Part shown: positions 7,279-14,904 of the stretch, piece after piece | How the letters are laid out: each line of letters begins with the position of its first letter | Position numbering within the stretch: the stretch's first letter is position 1 | Source of the DNA: CALAEC01 sp050692915 | GTDB lineage: Bacteria; Actinomycetota; UBA4738; CALAEC01 | Direction of reading: 5' to 3' | Assembly (NCBI GenBank): GCA_050692915.1 | Contig: JBOGVU010000047.1 | Location: 1-20,055, forward strand | DNA: 20,055 nt | The notes under the pieces: generated by a model | What the model was told of the DNA's origin: nothing | What the model saw: the letters and a program-made list of their open reading frames with translations, nothing else | The model's database searches: none | Position numbers and translations under genes: made by a program

Positions 7279-8451
7279 TCAGGGGAAGCGGACGAACTCG
7301 AAGTGGGTCCCGTCCGGGATCAGGAACTCCCCGCCCCACTTGAAGCCCTGTGACTCGAACGCCTCGACCACGCGGGGGTCGATGGTCGGCTGCCTGCCGG
7401 GGAGGCCCTGGGACACGTTCACGTCGATGGCGATCCCCCAGGAATGGTGGGACAGGCCGGTTCCGGGGTCCCGGGCGATGAACCTCGGGTAGTAGCAGCC
7501 GCCGTAGTCGGCGCGATCCACCAGGTGCCCCAGGTTGCGCGCGGCCAGGTCCTCCAGGGCCGCCCGCACGAGCGGGACCACCAGCCGGTGGCACCGGATC
7601 TCCCCGAGGATCGGGACCCGGGCCGTCCGCACGTTTGCCCGGACCCACGCGGGTTCCACCGCCAGCGTGCCGTCGGGGCGAGGCGCCGCCGCGAACTCGC
7701 CGAAGAGCTCCTTGACCCGGGCCTGGGGGAGGACCGCATCCCCGTGGCGAAACACCGGGGTCTCCCCGGGCGCGCGGATCCGGACCCGCACGCCGGCGGG
7801 CACGGCCTGCCGCAGGCCGGCCTCGACCCGGCCCGCCGGGGACCCCGGCCGCGGGGCGATCAGCAGGTACCGGGGCCGTTCGACGCCGAGCCGCCGTCCG
7901 ACGGCTCCGGCCACGACGACCTCGTGCGCGCCGACGAGCTCGTCCTCGAGCACGGCCTCCACCTCGAGAGGTGTCCCGGCGATCACCACCTCGCCGCCCG
8001 GGTCCAGGCCGTGGAGCTCGGCGAAGGTCCGCCCCACGATGGCCCCCTGGAGACCGATCACCATCGTCCGGTCGGCCGGCGGCACGAACGCGGCGTACGA
8101 CCGGCGGTGGATCGAGGCGATCTCGACCGGGACCCGTAGGCCCTCGGGAGGTCGTTGCGTCCGGCCGGGCTCGACCCGCCACCGGTCCAACCAGGCCACC
8201 CCGCTTCGGACCACGGTGGCCGTGCGGACCGATCCGAGCCCGCGGACGGCCTCGGCGTAGCCGTCGGGGAGCCGCCCCGGCGTCCACGCCAGGAGCGTGG
8301 GCACCGGCGCCTCCCCGACCACGGCGTCCTCTCGGAGGGAGGGACCCCCGGGCGAGTCCGGGACGCCGGGTACGGGGAGGGCCAGAAGCAGGGCGGCTCC
8401 CGCGACGACGCCCGCCGCGAACGCCGCGACGATCGCGGCGGTGCCTCTCAT
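7279..8451 (-). CDS. Membrane-anchored M15-family peptidase (VanY/D-Ala carboxypeptidase-like)
   Basis: Seen: 390 residues with an N-terminal signal anchor (about 5-27). The C-terminal zinc peptidase domain (about 285-390) carries SHHSWGIAID with His336 and Asp343, then DGTHFEF with Asp380 and His383, the zinc and catalytic set of M15 enzymes such as VanY. These normally cut D-Ala-containing peptidoglycan peptides. The middle (about 107-230), with VGRTFAELHGLDPGGEVVIAG and RPRYLLIAPRPG-like stretches, resembles by eye the extracytoplasmic MacB/FtsX-type domain of ABC permeases; that is an inference. ATG 8451 is chosen because it overlaps the anti-sigma stop as ATGA and directly precedes the signal anchor; an in-frame start at 8541 lies deep in the anti-sigma gene. 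Third gene of the ECF operon, so probably a target or effector of that wall-stress response. Confidence 0.85.
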   Translation of the reverse strand: MRGTAAIVAAFAAGVVAGAALLLALPVPGVPDSPGGPSLREDAVVGEAPVPTLLAWTPGRLPDGYAEAVRGLGSVRTATVVRSGVAWLDRWRVEPGRTQRPPEGLRVPVEIASIHRRSYAAFVPPADRTMVIGLQGAIVGRTFAELHGLDPGGEVVIAGTPLEVEAVLEDELVGAHEVVVAGAVGRRLGVERPRYLLIAPRPGSPAGRVEAGLRQAVPAGVRVRIRAPGETPVFRHGDAVLPQARVKELFGEFAAAPRPDGTLAVEPAWVRANVRTARVPILGEIRCHRLVVPLVRAALEDLAARNLGHLVDRADYGGCYYPRFIARDPGTGLSHHSWGIAIDVNVSQGLPGRQPTIDPRVVEAFESQGFKWGGEFLIPDGTHFEFVRFP

Positions 8452-10283
8452 GCCGGCCTCAGCGAGCCCGCCACGCGAAGGAGCCCGGCGAGGTCGAGCG
8501 CGCCCCCGCCGAGCGAGCGGTAGGCACCGCGCTCCACCCATTCGAGCTCGCCCCGCGTCGGCGAGTACCGGCCGTCAAGCCCTCGGACCCGAACCGCCAG
8601 CACGTCGGGGTCCATCGGCGGGGGGAGGTCGACCCCGGCGGACTGGAAGAGGCGGATCCCCCCGCCGTCGAGCTCCGCGCCCGCCCGCCGGAACAGGAAG
8701 GCCGCCCCTCGCGCGTCGGCCGTCGCGGCCGCCAGCTCGTACCCGAGGGGGAGCTCGGCGGGGAACAGCGCGTACGGCGCGGACTCGAGGGCCTCCGCAA
8801 CCGTGACGCGGTCCGGGTCGGCCACGGCGGTGCCCCGCAGGGGGATCGAAGCGGCGACGTCGAGGAGCTCGGACCGGGGAAGGTTCGACTCCAAAGCTAC
8901 GTCCCACCCGTCCGCGTGGATCGCCACGCGGCGGCCCAGGGACCCGGTGGCCGGCTCCCAGTACGCCACGCCCGAGGGCAGCCGGACCCGCTCTGCCAGC
9001 GGGTCGAGCCCGCCGAACAGCCCCGGGCCCGGCCACGTCCGGGTGGCCCGGACCAGGACCCAGGACAGCCCGTCCGCGTAGGAAAGGATCGTCTCTCCGC
9101 CCATGACGCCCGCCCGGTAGGGACGCAGCCGTCCGACGCTGGTGGGTATCGGCACCCCCGCCGTGACGGCCTCGAACGGCGCCTCCTCGAACCCGAGGTC
9201 TCGGGCGGGACCGCCGGCCGTGTACGGGCGCCAGTCCGGCGGGGGGCCGGTGCCCAGCGACCGGGCCTCGGCCCTGTACAGCAGCCGTCCGGCCCGCTCC
9301 GCGCCGAGTCCGTTCCGGATGGCCCACAGGTCGCGCTCGGCTCCGCCGGCCGCCCGTACCTCGACGGCGAGCGGGAACCACGACCCGGCGTCGAGCGTCA
9401 GCAAGATCCGATCGTGCGTGTAGAACGGCCGCCATACCCCTCCGGGCTGGAGCGAGTCGAACAGGGAGGCGGCGTCCCGGTAGGCGAGCTCGATGACGAC
9501 CGCCTCCCGGTCGAGGACCTCGGTCTCACCGACCACCCGGACCCGGGATGTCCCGGCCAGGCTCCGCACCGGGAGGATCACGTCGGTGGGAAGCGCCGAC
9601 TCGGCGTCGAACGGCGGGCGGCCCCGGAGGACCCGGACGTCCCGCCCGGCCGGGGCGCAGGCGGGCAGGGCCTCCCGGGGGCAGCCCCGGGGCGCGTCCA
9701 GCAGCCACCGATCGCCGTCGACCGCGAGCACGACGTCGTTCCTCGGCCAGGCGTCGCTCGGGTACACCGTTCGATCCACGATCCGAGCCCGGAACCGCTC
9801 AGGCGCCCGGAAGGCCACCTCGACCTGGAACGTGCGACGGGGGACCGAGGGCCGGAAGCCGTGCTCGACGACCCGGAACGTTGCCCGGTACGCCGTGACC
9901 CCGCTCGAGGCCCGGGCGATCCCCTGCGGGATCTCCGTGGCCAGGGCGGGGGACGGGCCTCGGCGGACCCCCGGGAGCCCCCCGGCCACCACCGCCGCGG
10001 CCACCACGCCGGCGGCGAAGGCGACGGCCACCCGCTGCCACTCCCGCCGCCGCCGGAGGACCACTGCGCCCCTCCCGACCTCGGCCATGATCGCCGGGAC
10101 CAGGTCCGGCACCGGGTCCGCAGGACGAACCCGCGCCACCTCGCGGATCCGAGCGGAGGCGTCCCGGAACGACCGGCACCGGTGGCACGTGGCCAGATGC
10201 GTCGCCAGGTCGTCGTCGAGCCGCTCGTTCCCGTCGGCGTCCAGCCGAGCCGACAGCTCCCGCTCGGCGGCCTCACACCTCAT
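8448..10283 (-). CDS. Zinc-finger transmembrane anti-sigma factor with large sensor region
   Basis: Seen: 611 residues. The N-terminus holds a zinc anti-sigma signature: Cys3, then HLATCHRC with His29, Cys33 and Cys36. A transmembrane helix follows at about 85-102. Outside, residues about 125-340 alternate strands (FQVEVAFRAPERFRARIVD and similar) in a pattern like LolA/RseB-type lipoprotein-binding folds. Two DUF4367-like segments follow (about 370-485 and 500-611); the last ends LEWVERGAYRSLGG and LLRVAGSL, typical of that family. Family knowledge: such proteins hold an ECF sigma factor at the membrane until a signal triggers release. Context: the ATG overlaps the sigma 3' end by 11 nt and the stop overlaps the peptidase start as ATGA, so all three are likely co-translated. 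Domain limits beyond the zinc finger and helix are by eye. Confidence 0.88.
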   Translation of the reverse strand: MRCEAAERELSARLDADGNERLDDDLATHLATCHRCRSFRDASARIREVARVRPADPVPDLVPAIMAEVGRGAVVLRRRREWQRVAVAFAAGVVAAAVVAGGLPGVRRGPSPALATEIPQGIARASSGVTAYRATFRVVEHGFRPSVPRRTFQVEVAFRAPERFRARIVDRTVYPSDAWPRNDVVLAVDGDRWLLDAPRGCPREALPACAPAGRDVRVLRGRPPFDAESALPTDVILPVRSLAGTSRVRVVGETEVLDREAVVIELAYRDAASLFDSLQPGGVWRPFYTHDRILLTLDAGSWFPLAVEVRAAGGAERDLWAIRNGLGAERAGRLLYRAEARSLGTGPPPDWRPYTAGGPARDLGFEEAPFEAVTAGVPIPTSVGRLRPYRAGVMGGETILSYADGLSWVLVRATRTWPGPGLFGGLDPLAERVRLPSGVAYWEPATGSLGRRVAIHADGWDVALESNLPRSELLDVAASIPLRGTAVADPDRVTVAEALESAPYALFPAELPLGYELAAATADARGAAFLFRRAGAELDGGGIRLFQSAGVDLPPPMDPDVLAVRVRGLDGRYSPTRGELEWVERGAYRSLGGGALDLAGLLRVAGSLRPA

Positions 10284-10806
10284 CGGCGTTCGCCTCCTCC
10301 AGCGCCGTGACCAGGAGCCGCCTGGCCCGATGCATCCGGCTCTTCAGCGTGCCGGCCAGCACCCCCAGCACCACCCCGGTCTCGCGGTAGGACAGGCCGA
10401 ACACCTCGATGAGGACGAAGGCCTCCCGGAGCTCCGGGGGGAGCCGCTCGATGGCCTGATCGATCGCCGCCCGCAGGCCGGGGTCCCGGTCGGGCTCCGG
10501 CTCCGGCGCCGCCGCCTGGTCCCGGCGCCGCTGCCGCTCCCGGCGTCGGATGGCGTCCACGGCACAGTTGCGGGTGATCCGGAACAGCCAGGTGGAGAAC
10601 TTCGATCCTCCCCGGAACCGACCGACGGACCGGAAGGCGTGGATGAACGCTTCTTGGGTAACGTCCTCCGCCGTGGGACGGTCCCGGACGAGCCGGAGCG
10701 CCAGGCGGTACACGTCGGCCTGGTGGCCGCGGACGAGCTCCTCGAAGGCCCCCAGGTCCCCCGCCCGAGCCCTCCGGACGGTCTCCGGCTCCGGCTCCCG
10801 GAGCAG
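10273..10806 (-). CDS. ECF RNA polymerase sigma factor (apparent CTG start)
   Basis: Group 4 sigma factor that directs RNA polymerase to stress promoters. Region 2 runs from AFEELVRGHQADVYRLALRLV (about 20-40) through PTAEDVTQEAFIHAF and KFSTWLFRITRN. Region 4 holds LPPELREAFVLIEVFGLSY and LAGTLKSRMHRARRLL. The GTG at 10713 (residue 32) would delete half of region 2.1. Upstream in frame there is no ATG, GTG or TTG before a TGA at 10849-10851. A perfect AGGAGG (10817-10812) stands 5 nt before a CTG at 10806, giving 177 residues, a normal ECF length, so CTG is chosen. The upstream TGA is the stop of the small membrane ORF, in the same frame. Its 3' end overlaps the anti-sigma gene by 11 nt. Confidence 0.88.
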   Translation of the reverse strand: MLREPEPETVRRARAGDLGAFEELVRGHQADVYRLALRLVRDRPTAEDVTQEAFIHAFRSVGRFRGGSKFSTWLFRITRNCAVDAIRRRERQRRRDQAAAPEPEPDRDPGLRAAIDQAIERLPPELREAFVLIEVFGLSYRETGVVLGVLAGTLKSRMHRARRLLVTALEEANADEV

Positions 10807-10811
10807 CCTCC

Positions 10812-10817
10812 CCTCCT
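10812..10817 (-). promoter_or_regulatory. Shine-Dalgarno AGGAGG supporting the CTG start
   Basis: A perfect AGGAGG, read on the minus strand from 10817 to 10812, lies 5 nt before CTG (10806-10804). It is the best-placed ribosome-binding site for the ECF sigma gene, because no ATG, GTG or TTG exists in frame between the upstream TGA and conserved region 2. Confidence 0.6.
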
Positions 10818-10848
10818 CCCGCGACCGGTCCGCGGCGATCGCTCGGCC

Positions 10849-11010
10849 TCAACTGTAGCCGGAGGGCGGCCCGTGCCTCCGTCGCCGGGCGCCCACGAAT
10901 CGGACGACCAGCACCACCAGGACCTCCAGGGCGGCCAGCAGCCCGATCAGGGCCACGAACAATCCGTCGTTCTGCCCCGCATACTGAGCACCGCCTCCGA
11001 GCGTCCACAT
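10849..11010 (-). CDS. Small single-pass membrane protein (53 aa) leading the ECF operon
   Basis: Seen: 53 residues starting MWTLGGGAQY, with one hydrophobic helix (about 17-40, DGLFVALIGLLAALEVLV region) followed by a basic patch GARRRRHG. The positive-inside rule suggests N-out, C-in. The ATG at 11010 has a strong GGAGGT 5 nt upstream and follows an ECF-type promoter at 11061-11037. In-frame codons upstream of this ATG lie before the predicted transcript start and are not part of the gene. The TGA stop (10851-10849) is in the same frame as the downstream sigma gene, 42 nt before its presumed CTG start. I do not recognise a family. It may be an accessory regulator of the sigma/anti-sigma pair, or a membrane anchor if the TGA is ever read through; both are inference. 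Confidence 0.65.
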   Translation of the reverse strand: MWTLGGGAQYAGQNDGLFVALIGLLAALEVLVVLVVRFVGARRRRHGPPSGYS

Positions 11011-11036
11011 GGTCCACCTCCAGTTCCGCCCTTCTT

Positions 11037-11061
11037 GACGACGCCGGGACCGATTCGGTTC
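11037..11061 (-). promoter_or_regulatory. ECF-type promoter of the small membrane protein / sigma operon
   Basis: On the minus strand: GAACC (11061-11057), 16 nt, CGTC (11040-11037). This matches the general ECF promoter form GAAC, 16-17 nt, CGTC. The predicted start near 11030 leaves a 20-nt leader containing the GGAGGT before the ATG at 11010. The same arrangement precedes the second ECF gene (17206-17230). Confidence 0.6.
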
Positions 11062-11069
11062 GGGCGGCC

Positions 11070-11098
11070 TTGCGTGAACCCGGCACCCCGGGTACAAA
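11070..11098 (+). promoter_or_regulatory. Housekeeping-type promoter of glmU
   Basis: TTGCGT (11070-11075), 17 nt, TACAAA (11093-11098). Predicted start near 11105, 22 nt before the TTG start of glmU and downstream of an in-frame TTG at 11070, which decides against that longer start. Its -35 is only 8 nt from the -35 of the divergent ECF promoter. Confidence 0.55.
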
Positions 11099-11126
11099 GG
11101 TGGCGCCCGCCCGCACAGGAGCGCGC

Positions 11127-12545
11127 TTGGCCAGGAAACCTCCCCGTCTCGCAGCCGTCGTCATGGCCGCCGGCAAGGGCAAGCGGCTGAAGTCCCGTAC
11201 GCCCAAGGTCCTCCACCCGGTCTGTGGCCGGCCGGTGCTCTGGCACGTCCTCCAGGCCGTTCGGGCGGCGCGGCCCGATCCCCTCGTGGTGGTTGTGGGG
11301 CACAAGGGGGACGAGGTGGAACAGGCCGTCCGCTCCTGGGAACTCGGGTTCCCCGTGCGATTCGTCGATCAGGGCGACATGCTGGGGACCGGGCACGCCG
11401 TTATGGTCGCGGAGCGAGCGGTGGGCCGAGCGGAGGACTTGGTGGTCTTCCCCGGGGATAACCCGCTGATAAGCCCGATCATGCTCAGGGACCTCCTTCG
11501 GCTCCATCGTCGAGCGGGGCCGGCGGCCACGATGCTGTGTGCCTCCGTCGACGACCCTACGGGGTACTGGCGGATGATCCGGGAGGGTGACCGCTTCCTC
11601 CGCGCTGTCGACGAGGCGGTGGCCACGCCCGGCGAGCTCGCCATCCGGGAGGTGGCCACGAGCGTCTACGCGTTCCGGCGGGAGGATCTGTTCCGCGCGC
11701 TCCCGGCGCTTTCCCGCGACAACGCCCAGAACGAGTACTACCTGCCGGACGTACTCGCCGTCCTGGCCGACAAGGGTGAGGACATCCGCGTCCTCCCCGC
11801 GGACTTCGGGGGAGCCCTCGACGTAAACTCCCGCACCTCGATGGCCTCGGCCGCTACCGCCCTCCGACGCCGGATCAACGAGGGACTGATGGCGCGCGGC
11901 GTGACGATCGAGGATCCCGAGCGCACGTACGTCGACGTCGAGGTCACCGTGGGACGGGACACTACGATCCTCCCCGGGACGCACCTCCGAGGGGCCACCA
12001 GGATCGGGGACGGGTGCACGATCGGGCCGGAGGCGGATCTCGCCGACGCCACCGTCGGGCACGAGGCCGTGGTGGAGCGTTCGGTGGTACGGGGCGCGCG
12101 GATCGGGACCCGGGCGGTGGTGGGGCCGTACACGCACCTCCGGCCGGGCACCGTCCTGGCGGCAGACACGAAGGCGGGGTCCTTCGTCGAGATCAAGAAC
12201 TCCCGGATCGGGGAGGGGAGCAAGGTGCCCCACCTGGCGTACGTTGGAGACGCCATCATAGGGAGGAACGTGAACATCGGGGCCGGCACGATCACCGTGA
12301 ACTACGACGGGTACGGGAAGCATCGGACCGCCATCGGGGACGACGCCCGGATCGGGTCCGATACGATGTTGGTCGCTCCGGTTCGGATCGGCAAGGGCGC
12401 GGTGACCGGCGCGGGGTCGGTGATCACCAAGAACGTACCGCCCGGGGCCCTGGCGGTGGAGCGGGACGAGCAGCGGGTGGTCCGGGGGTACCGGGAGCGG
12501 AAGGATCGGGAGATGCGGAATCGGGCGAAGAGGGGGAGGGCGTGA
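11127..12545 (+). CDS. glmU: Bifunctional GlcNAc-1-phosphate uridyltransferase / glucosamine-1-phosphate acetyltransferase
   Basis: Makes UDP-GlcNAc, the precursor of peptidoglycan, in two steps in the cytoplasm. The 472-residue product has an N-terminal nucleotidyltransferase domain with VVMAAGKGKRLKSRTPKVLHPVCGRP (split: 11-20, then to about 36) and a C-terminal left-handed beta-helix built from hexapeptide repeats (GATRIGDGCTIG, AIIGRNVNIGAG). Acetyltransferase residues include the His of KVPHLAYVGDA (His369). A basic tail RERKDREMRNRAKRGRA closes it. TTG 11127 is chosen because AGGAG lies 5 nt upstream and the promoter at 11070-11098 would start transcription after the alternative TTG at 11070. 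The stop overlaps prs as GTGA. The usual GlmU GTRM is GKRL here, a minor variation. Confidence 0.95.
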   Translation: MARKPPRLAAVVMAAGKGKRLKSRTPKVLHPVCGRPVLWHVLQAVRAARPDPLVVVVGHKGDEVEQAVRSWELGFPVRFVDQGDMLGTGHAVMVAERAVGRAEDLVVFPGDNPLISPIMLRDLLRLHRRAGPAATMLCASVDDPTGYWRMIREGDRFLRAVDEAVATPGELAIREVATSVYAFRREDLFRALPALSRDNAQNEYYLPDVLAVLADKGEDIRVLPADFGGALDVNSRTSMASAATALRRRINEGLMARGVTIEDPERTYVDVEVTVGRDTTILPGTHLRGATRIGDGCTIGPEADLADATVGHEAVVERSVVRGARIGTRAVVGPYTHLRPGTVLAADTKAGSFVEIKNSRIGEGSKVPHLAYVGDAIIGRNVNIGAGTITVNYDGYGKHRTAIGDDARIGSDTMLVAPVRIGKGAVTGAGSVITKNVPPGALAVERDEQRVVRGYRERKDREMRNRAKRGRA

Positions 12546-13534
12546 CCAGCATCCGGGAGATCGTCACCAAGAAGCGGATGATGCTGTTCTCGGGGACCGC
12601 GCATCCATCGCTGGCCGAAGAGATCGCCGAGCACATCGGCGTGGACCTCTGCGAGTCGAAGATCTTCCGTTTCTCCAGCGGGGAGATCTACGTCCGGTCG
12701 GAGGAGAGCGTCCGAGGTTCCGACGTGTTCGTCATCCAGACCCACGCCGACCCGGTGAACGAGTCGATCATGGAGCAGCTCGTGATGATCGACGCGCTGA
12801 AACGGGCCTCGGCGAAGAGGATCACGGCGGTGGTCCCGTACTATGGGTACTCCAGGCAAGACAAGAAGGCCCTGGCCAGGGAGCCGATCTCGGCGAAGCT
12901 CGTCGCCGACTGCCTCTCGGTGGCCGGGGCGGACCGCGTGGTGTCCGTCGATCTCCACAGCGGCCAGATCCAGGGGTTCTTCGACCTCCCGTTCGACCAC
13001 CTGACCGCCCTGCCGCTCCTGTCCGGCTACCTGCAGGAGGCGGGCGAGCTCAAGGGGAAGGACATGGTGGTGGTGTCACCGGACGCGGGGAGGGTGAAGG
13101 TGGCGGAGCGGCTCGGCGAGCAGATCGACGCCGACCTGGCGTTCATCTACAAACGACGGTCACGCGGGGAGGCTCACAAGATCGAGGAGATGGTGGTCGA
13201 GGGGGACGTGAAGGATCGACCCTGCATCCTCATCGACGACATGATCGACACGGCCGGGACCATGGTCGAGGGGGCCCGCGCTCTCCAGGCGCAGGGCGCC
13301 TCGGACATCTACGTGGCCGCCACCCACGCCGTGCTCTCGGGGAAGGCCGTGCAGAAGCTCGAGGAGGCCCCCATCAAGGAGGTCGTGGTCACCAACACCC
13401 TGCCGATCCCGGACGAGAAGCGGTTCGGGAAGCTCAGGGTGCTGACGATCGCCCCGATCGTAGCCTCGGCGCTCCAGGCCGTGTTCGAGGACGAGTCCGT
13501 CTCCGAGATCTTCCACGGCGAGAACCAGCCGTAG
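12542..13534 (+). CDS. prs: Ribose-phosphate pyrophosphokinase
   Basis: Makes PRPP from ribose 5-phosphate and ATP for nucleotide, histidine and tryptophan synthesis. The 330-residue product has the class I features: FSSGEIYVR (44-52), NESIMEQLVMIDALKRASA (73-91), RQDKK (105-109), the catalytic DLHSGQIQGFFD (137-148), KRRSRGEAHK flexible-loop region (204-213) and the PRPP-binding DDMIDTAGT (232-240). GTG 12542 overlaps the glmU TGA by 4 nt (GTGA) and follows a purine-rich GGGGGAGGG, indicating translational coupling. The frame stays open upstream inside glmU, but that part is only glmU read out of frame. The gene is followed 13 nt later by the convergent stop of the MFS gene. Confidence 0.97.
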   Translation: MTSIREIVTKKRMMLFSGTAHPSLAEEIAEHIGVDLCESKIFRFSSGEIYVRSEESVRGSDVFVIQTHADPVNESIMEQLVMIDALKRASAKRITAVVPYYGYSRQDKKALAREPISAKLVADCLSVAGADRVVSVDLHSGQIQGFFDLPFDHLTALPLLSGYLQEAGELKGKDMVVVSPDAGRVKVAERLGEQIDADLAFIYKRRSRGEAHKIEEMVVEGDVKDRPCILIDDMIDTAGTMVEGARALQAQGASDIYVAATHAVLSGKAVQKLEEAPIKEVVVTNTLPIPDEKRFGKLRVLTIAPIVASALQAVFEDESVSEIFHGENQP

Positions 13535-13547
13535 GAAGGCCGGTCCG

Positions 13548-14849
13548 TCAGGCCGGCTCCCCGGCGTGGTACCGGCGAAGCTTCGGCACGGCCAGCGCCA
13601 GGACGGCCACGCCCGCCACGCAGGCGATGCCGCCGGAGACCACCGAGAACACGGGCGAGGTGAACTGGGCCACCACGCCGGCCTCGAGGTCGCCGAGCCG
13701 CGGCCCCCCCACCACGACCATGATGTGGATCGAGGACAGCCGCCCCCGGAGCGAGTCCGGGACGCTCGACTGCAGGATCGTCGAACGGAAGATCGCGCTG
13801 ATGACATCGGCGGCTCCGGCCACTGCCAGCCAGCCGAGGGCCAGCCAGAACGCGCCGGTGGAGAACCCGAACGCGATGATGGCCACGCCCCACACCGCCA
13901 CTGCCCACAGGACCGCTCGTCCCTGGTGCCGGATGTGACGCACCCAGCCGGTGAACAGCGCCCCGACCAGGGCGCCGGCCGCGGGGGCCGCGTACAGGAG
14001 TCCCAGCCCGGCGGGCCCCACCCGGAACGCCTCCTTGGCCAGCACCGGGAACAGGGCCCGAGGCATGCCGAAGATCATCGCGTTGAGGTCGACCACGAAC
14101 GTGGACTGGAGTACCCGCCGGCCCTTCAGGTAGGCGAAGCCCTCCCGCACCGCCCGGAGGATGGGCGGCCTGGTCCCCTCGCGGCCGGGCGGCATCGGGC
14201 GCATCGCCAGGAGTGCGGCAATGGCGGCCAGGAACGTGACGGCGTCGATCGCGTACGTCCACGCCAGCCCGAGCCGGGCGATGATCAGCCCGCCGACGGC
14301 CGGTCCGGCCACGTCGTTTACCTGGAACAGGAGCTGGTTGAGGGCGATGGCCGAGGACAGCCGATCTCTCGGCACGAGGTTCGGGATGGCCGCAGACCGG
14401 GCCGGGGCGTCGAAGGCCGACGACGCGGAGCTGAGCGCGGCCGCCATGTACAGGAACCACAGCGGCGGGCGTTCCACCAGGGCCCCGCCCACGAGCAGCA
14501 GCGAGGCCGCCATCGAGCCGGCCTGGGAGAAGAGGAGGAGCCGCCGGCGGTCCACGGCGTCGGCCACGGCCCCCCCGACGAGCGAGAAGAGCACCAGCGG
14601 GACCAGCTGAACGAGCCCGATCATCCCCACGGCCAGCGGAGAGCCAGTCAGTTGGTAGATCTGGTAGGGGAGGGCCACCAGGGTGATCTGCCGGCCGGTG
14701 TGGGACACGAGCTCCCCGAACCACAGCAGCCTGAAGTCCCGGGAGATCCGCAGGGGCGTGAGGTCCAGCATCGAGCGGCGAACCATCCGGGCGGCCCGAC
14801 CCCGCCGGCTCGCCTCGGGATCGGGGGAGAGATCTCCGGGCGGGCGCAT
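13548..14849 (-). CDS. MFS transporter, EntS/multidrug exporter-like
   Basis: Seen: 433 residues with about 12 hydrophobic helices, an MFS motif A (GGAVADAVDRRR, about 90-102) between helices 2 and 3, and sequence such as LRISRDFRLLWFGELVSHTG and SAFDAPARSAAIPNLVPRDRL. These are typical of the MFS_3/enterobactin-exporter-like group, which are proton-driven exporters. The ATG at 14849 follows a TATCCT box by 6 nt, implying a leaderless mRNA; a shorter ATG start at MVRRSMLDL is possible. It is transcribed against its neighbours and sits between prs and rplY, genes adjacent in most relatives, so it looks like an insertion into the conserved block. The substrate cannot be told from sequence. Confidence 0.85.
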   Translation of the reverse strand: MRPPGDLSPDPEASRRGRAARMVRRSMLDLTPLRISRDFRLLWFGELVSHTGRQITLVALPYQIYQLTGSPLAVGMIGLVQLVPLVLFSLVGGAVADAVDRRRLLLFSQAGSMAASLLLVGGALVERPPLWFLYMAAALSSASSAFDAPARSAAIPNLVPRDRLSSAIALNQLLFQVNDVAGPAVGGLIIARLGLAWTYAIDAVTFLAAIAALLAMRPMPPGREGTRPPILRAVREGFAYLKGRRVLQSTFVVDLNAMIFGMPRALFPVLAKEAFRVGPAGLGLLYAAPAAGALVGALFTGWVRHIRHQGRAVLWAVAVWGVAIIAFGFSTGAFWLALGWLAVAGAADVISAIFRSTILQSSVPDSLRGRLSSIHIMVVVGGPRLGDLEAGVVAQFTSPVFSVVSGGIACVAGVAVLALAVPKLRRYHAGEPA

Positions 14850-14855
14850 CGGCCC

Positions 14856-14861
14856 AGGATA
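14856..14861 (-). promoter_or_regulatory. -10 element of the MFS gene (leaderless)
   Basis: On the minus strand TATCCT ends 6 nt before the ATG at 14849. The last ten bases before and including the start, TGGGCCGATG, are identical to those before the secreted-protein gene at 17172. Confidence 0.4.
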
Positions 14862-14886
14862 GCCGCGGTCGTGTCGCAGACCGCCC

Positions 14887-14895
14887 TGCTACGAT
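14887..14895 (+). promoter_or_regulatory. Extended -10 element of rplY (near-leaderless)
   Basis: TGC-TACGAT ends 9 nt before the rplY ATG at 14905. The expected start point leaves only a few nucleotides of leader. No clear -35. It shares a 55-bp divergent spacer with the MFS promoter. Confidence 0.45.
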
Positions 14896-14904
14896 TGGCT
14901 CCGC

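Noticed and set aside
10273..10713. GTG 10713 as the start of the ECF sigma factor.
   Set aside because: It cuts conserved region 2.1, lacks a good ribosome-binding site, and leaves a product shorter than normal; the CTG with AGGAGG fits better.
11070..11126. TTG 11070 as the start of glmU.
   Set aside because: It is the -35 hexamer of the predicted promoter, so it would not be in the mRNA; TTG 11127 has AGGAG at the right distance.
13539..13557. Inverted repeat GCCGG-N9-CCGGC between convergent prs and the MFS gene as a bidirectional terminator.
   Set aside because: Only 5 bp with a 9-nt loop and no U-tract on either strand; such short GC repeats are frequent in this composition.
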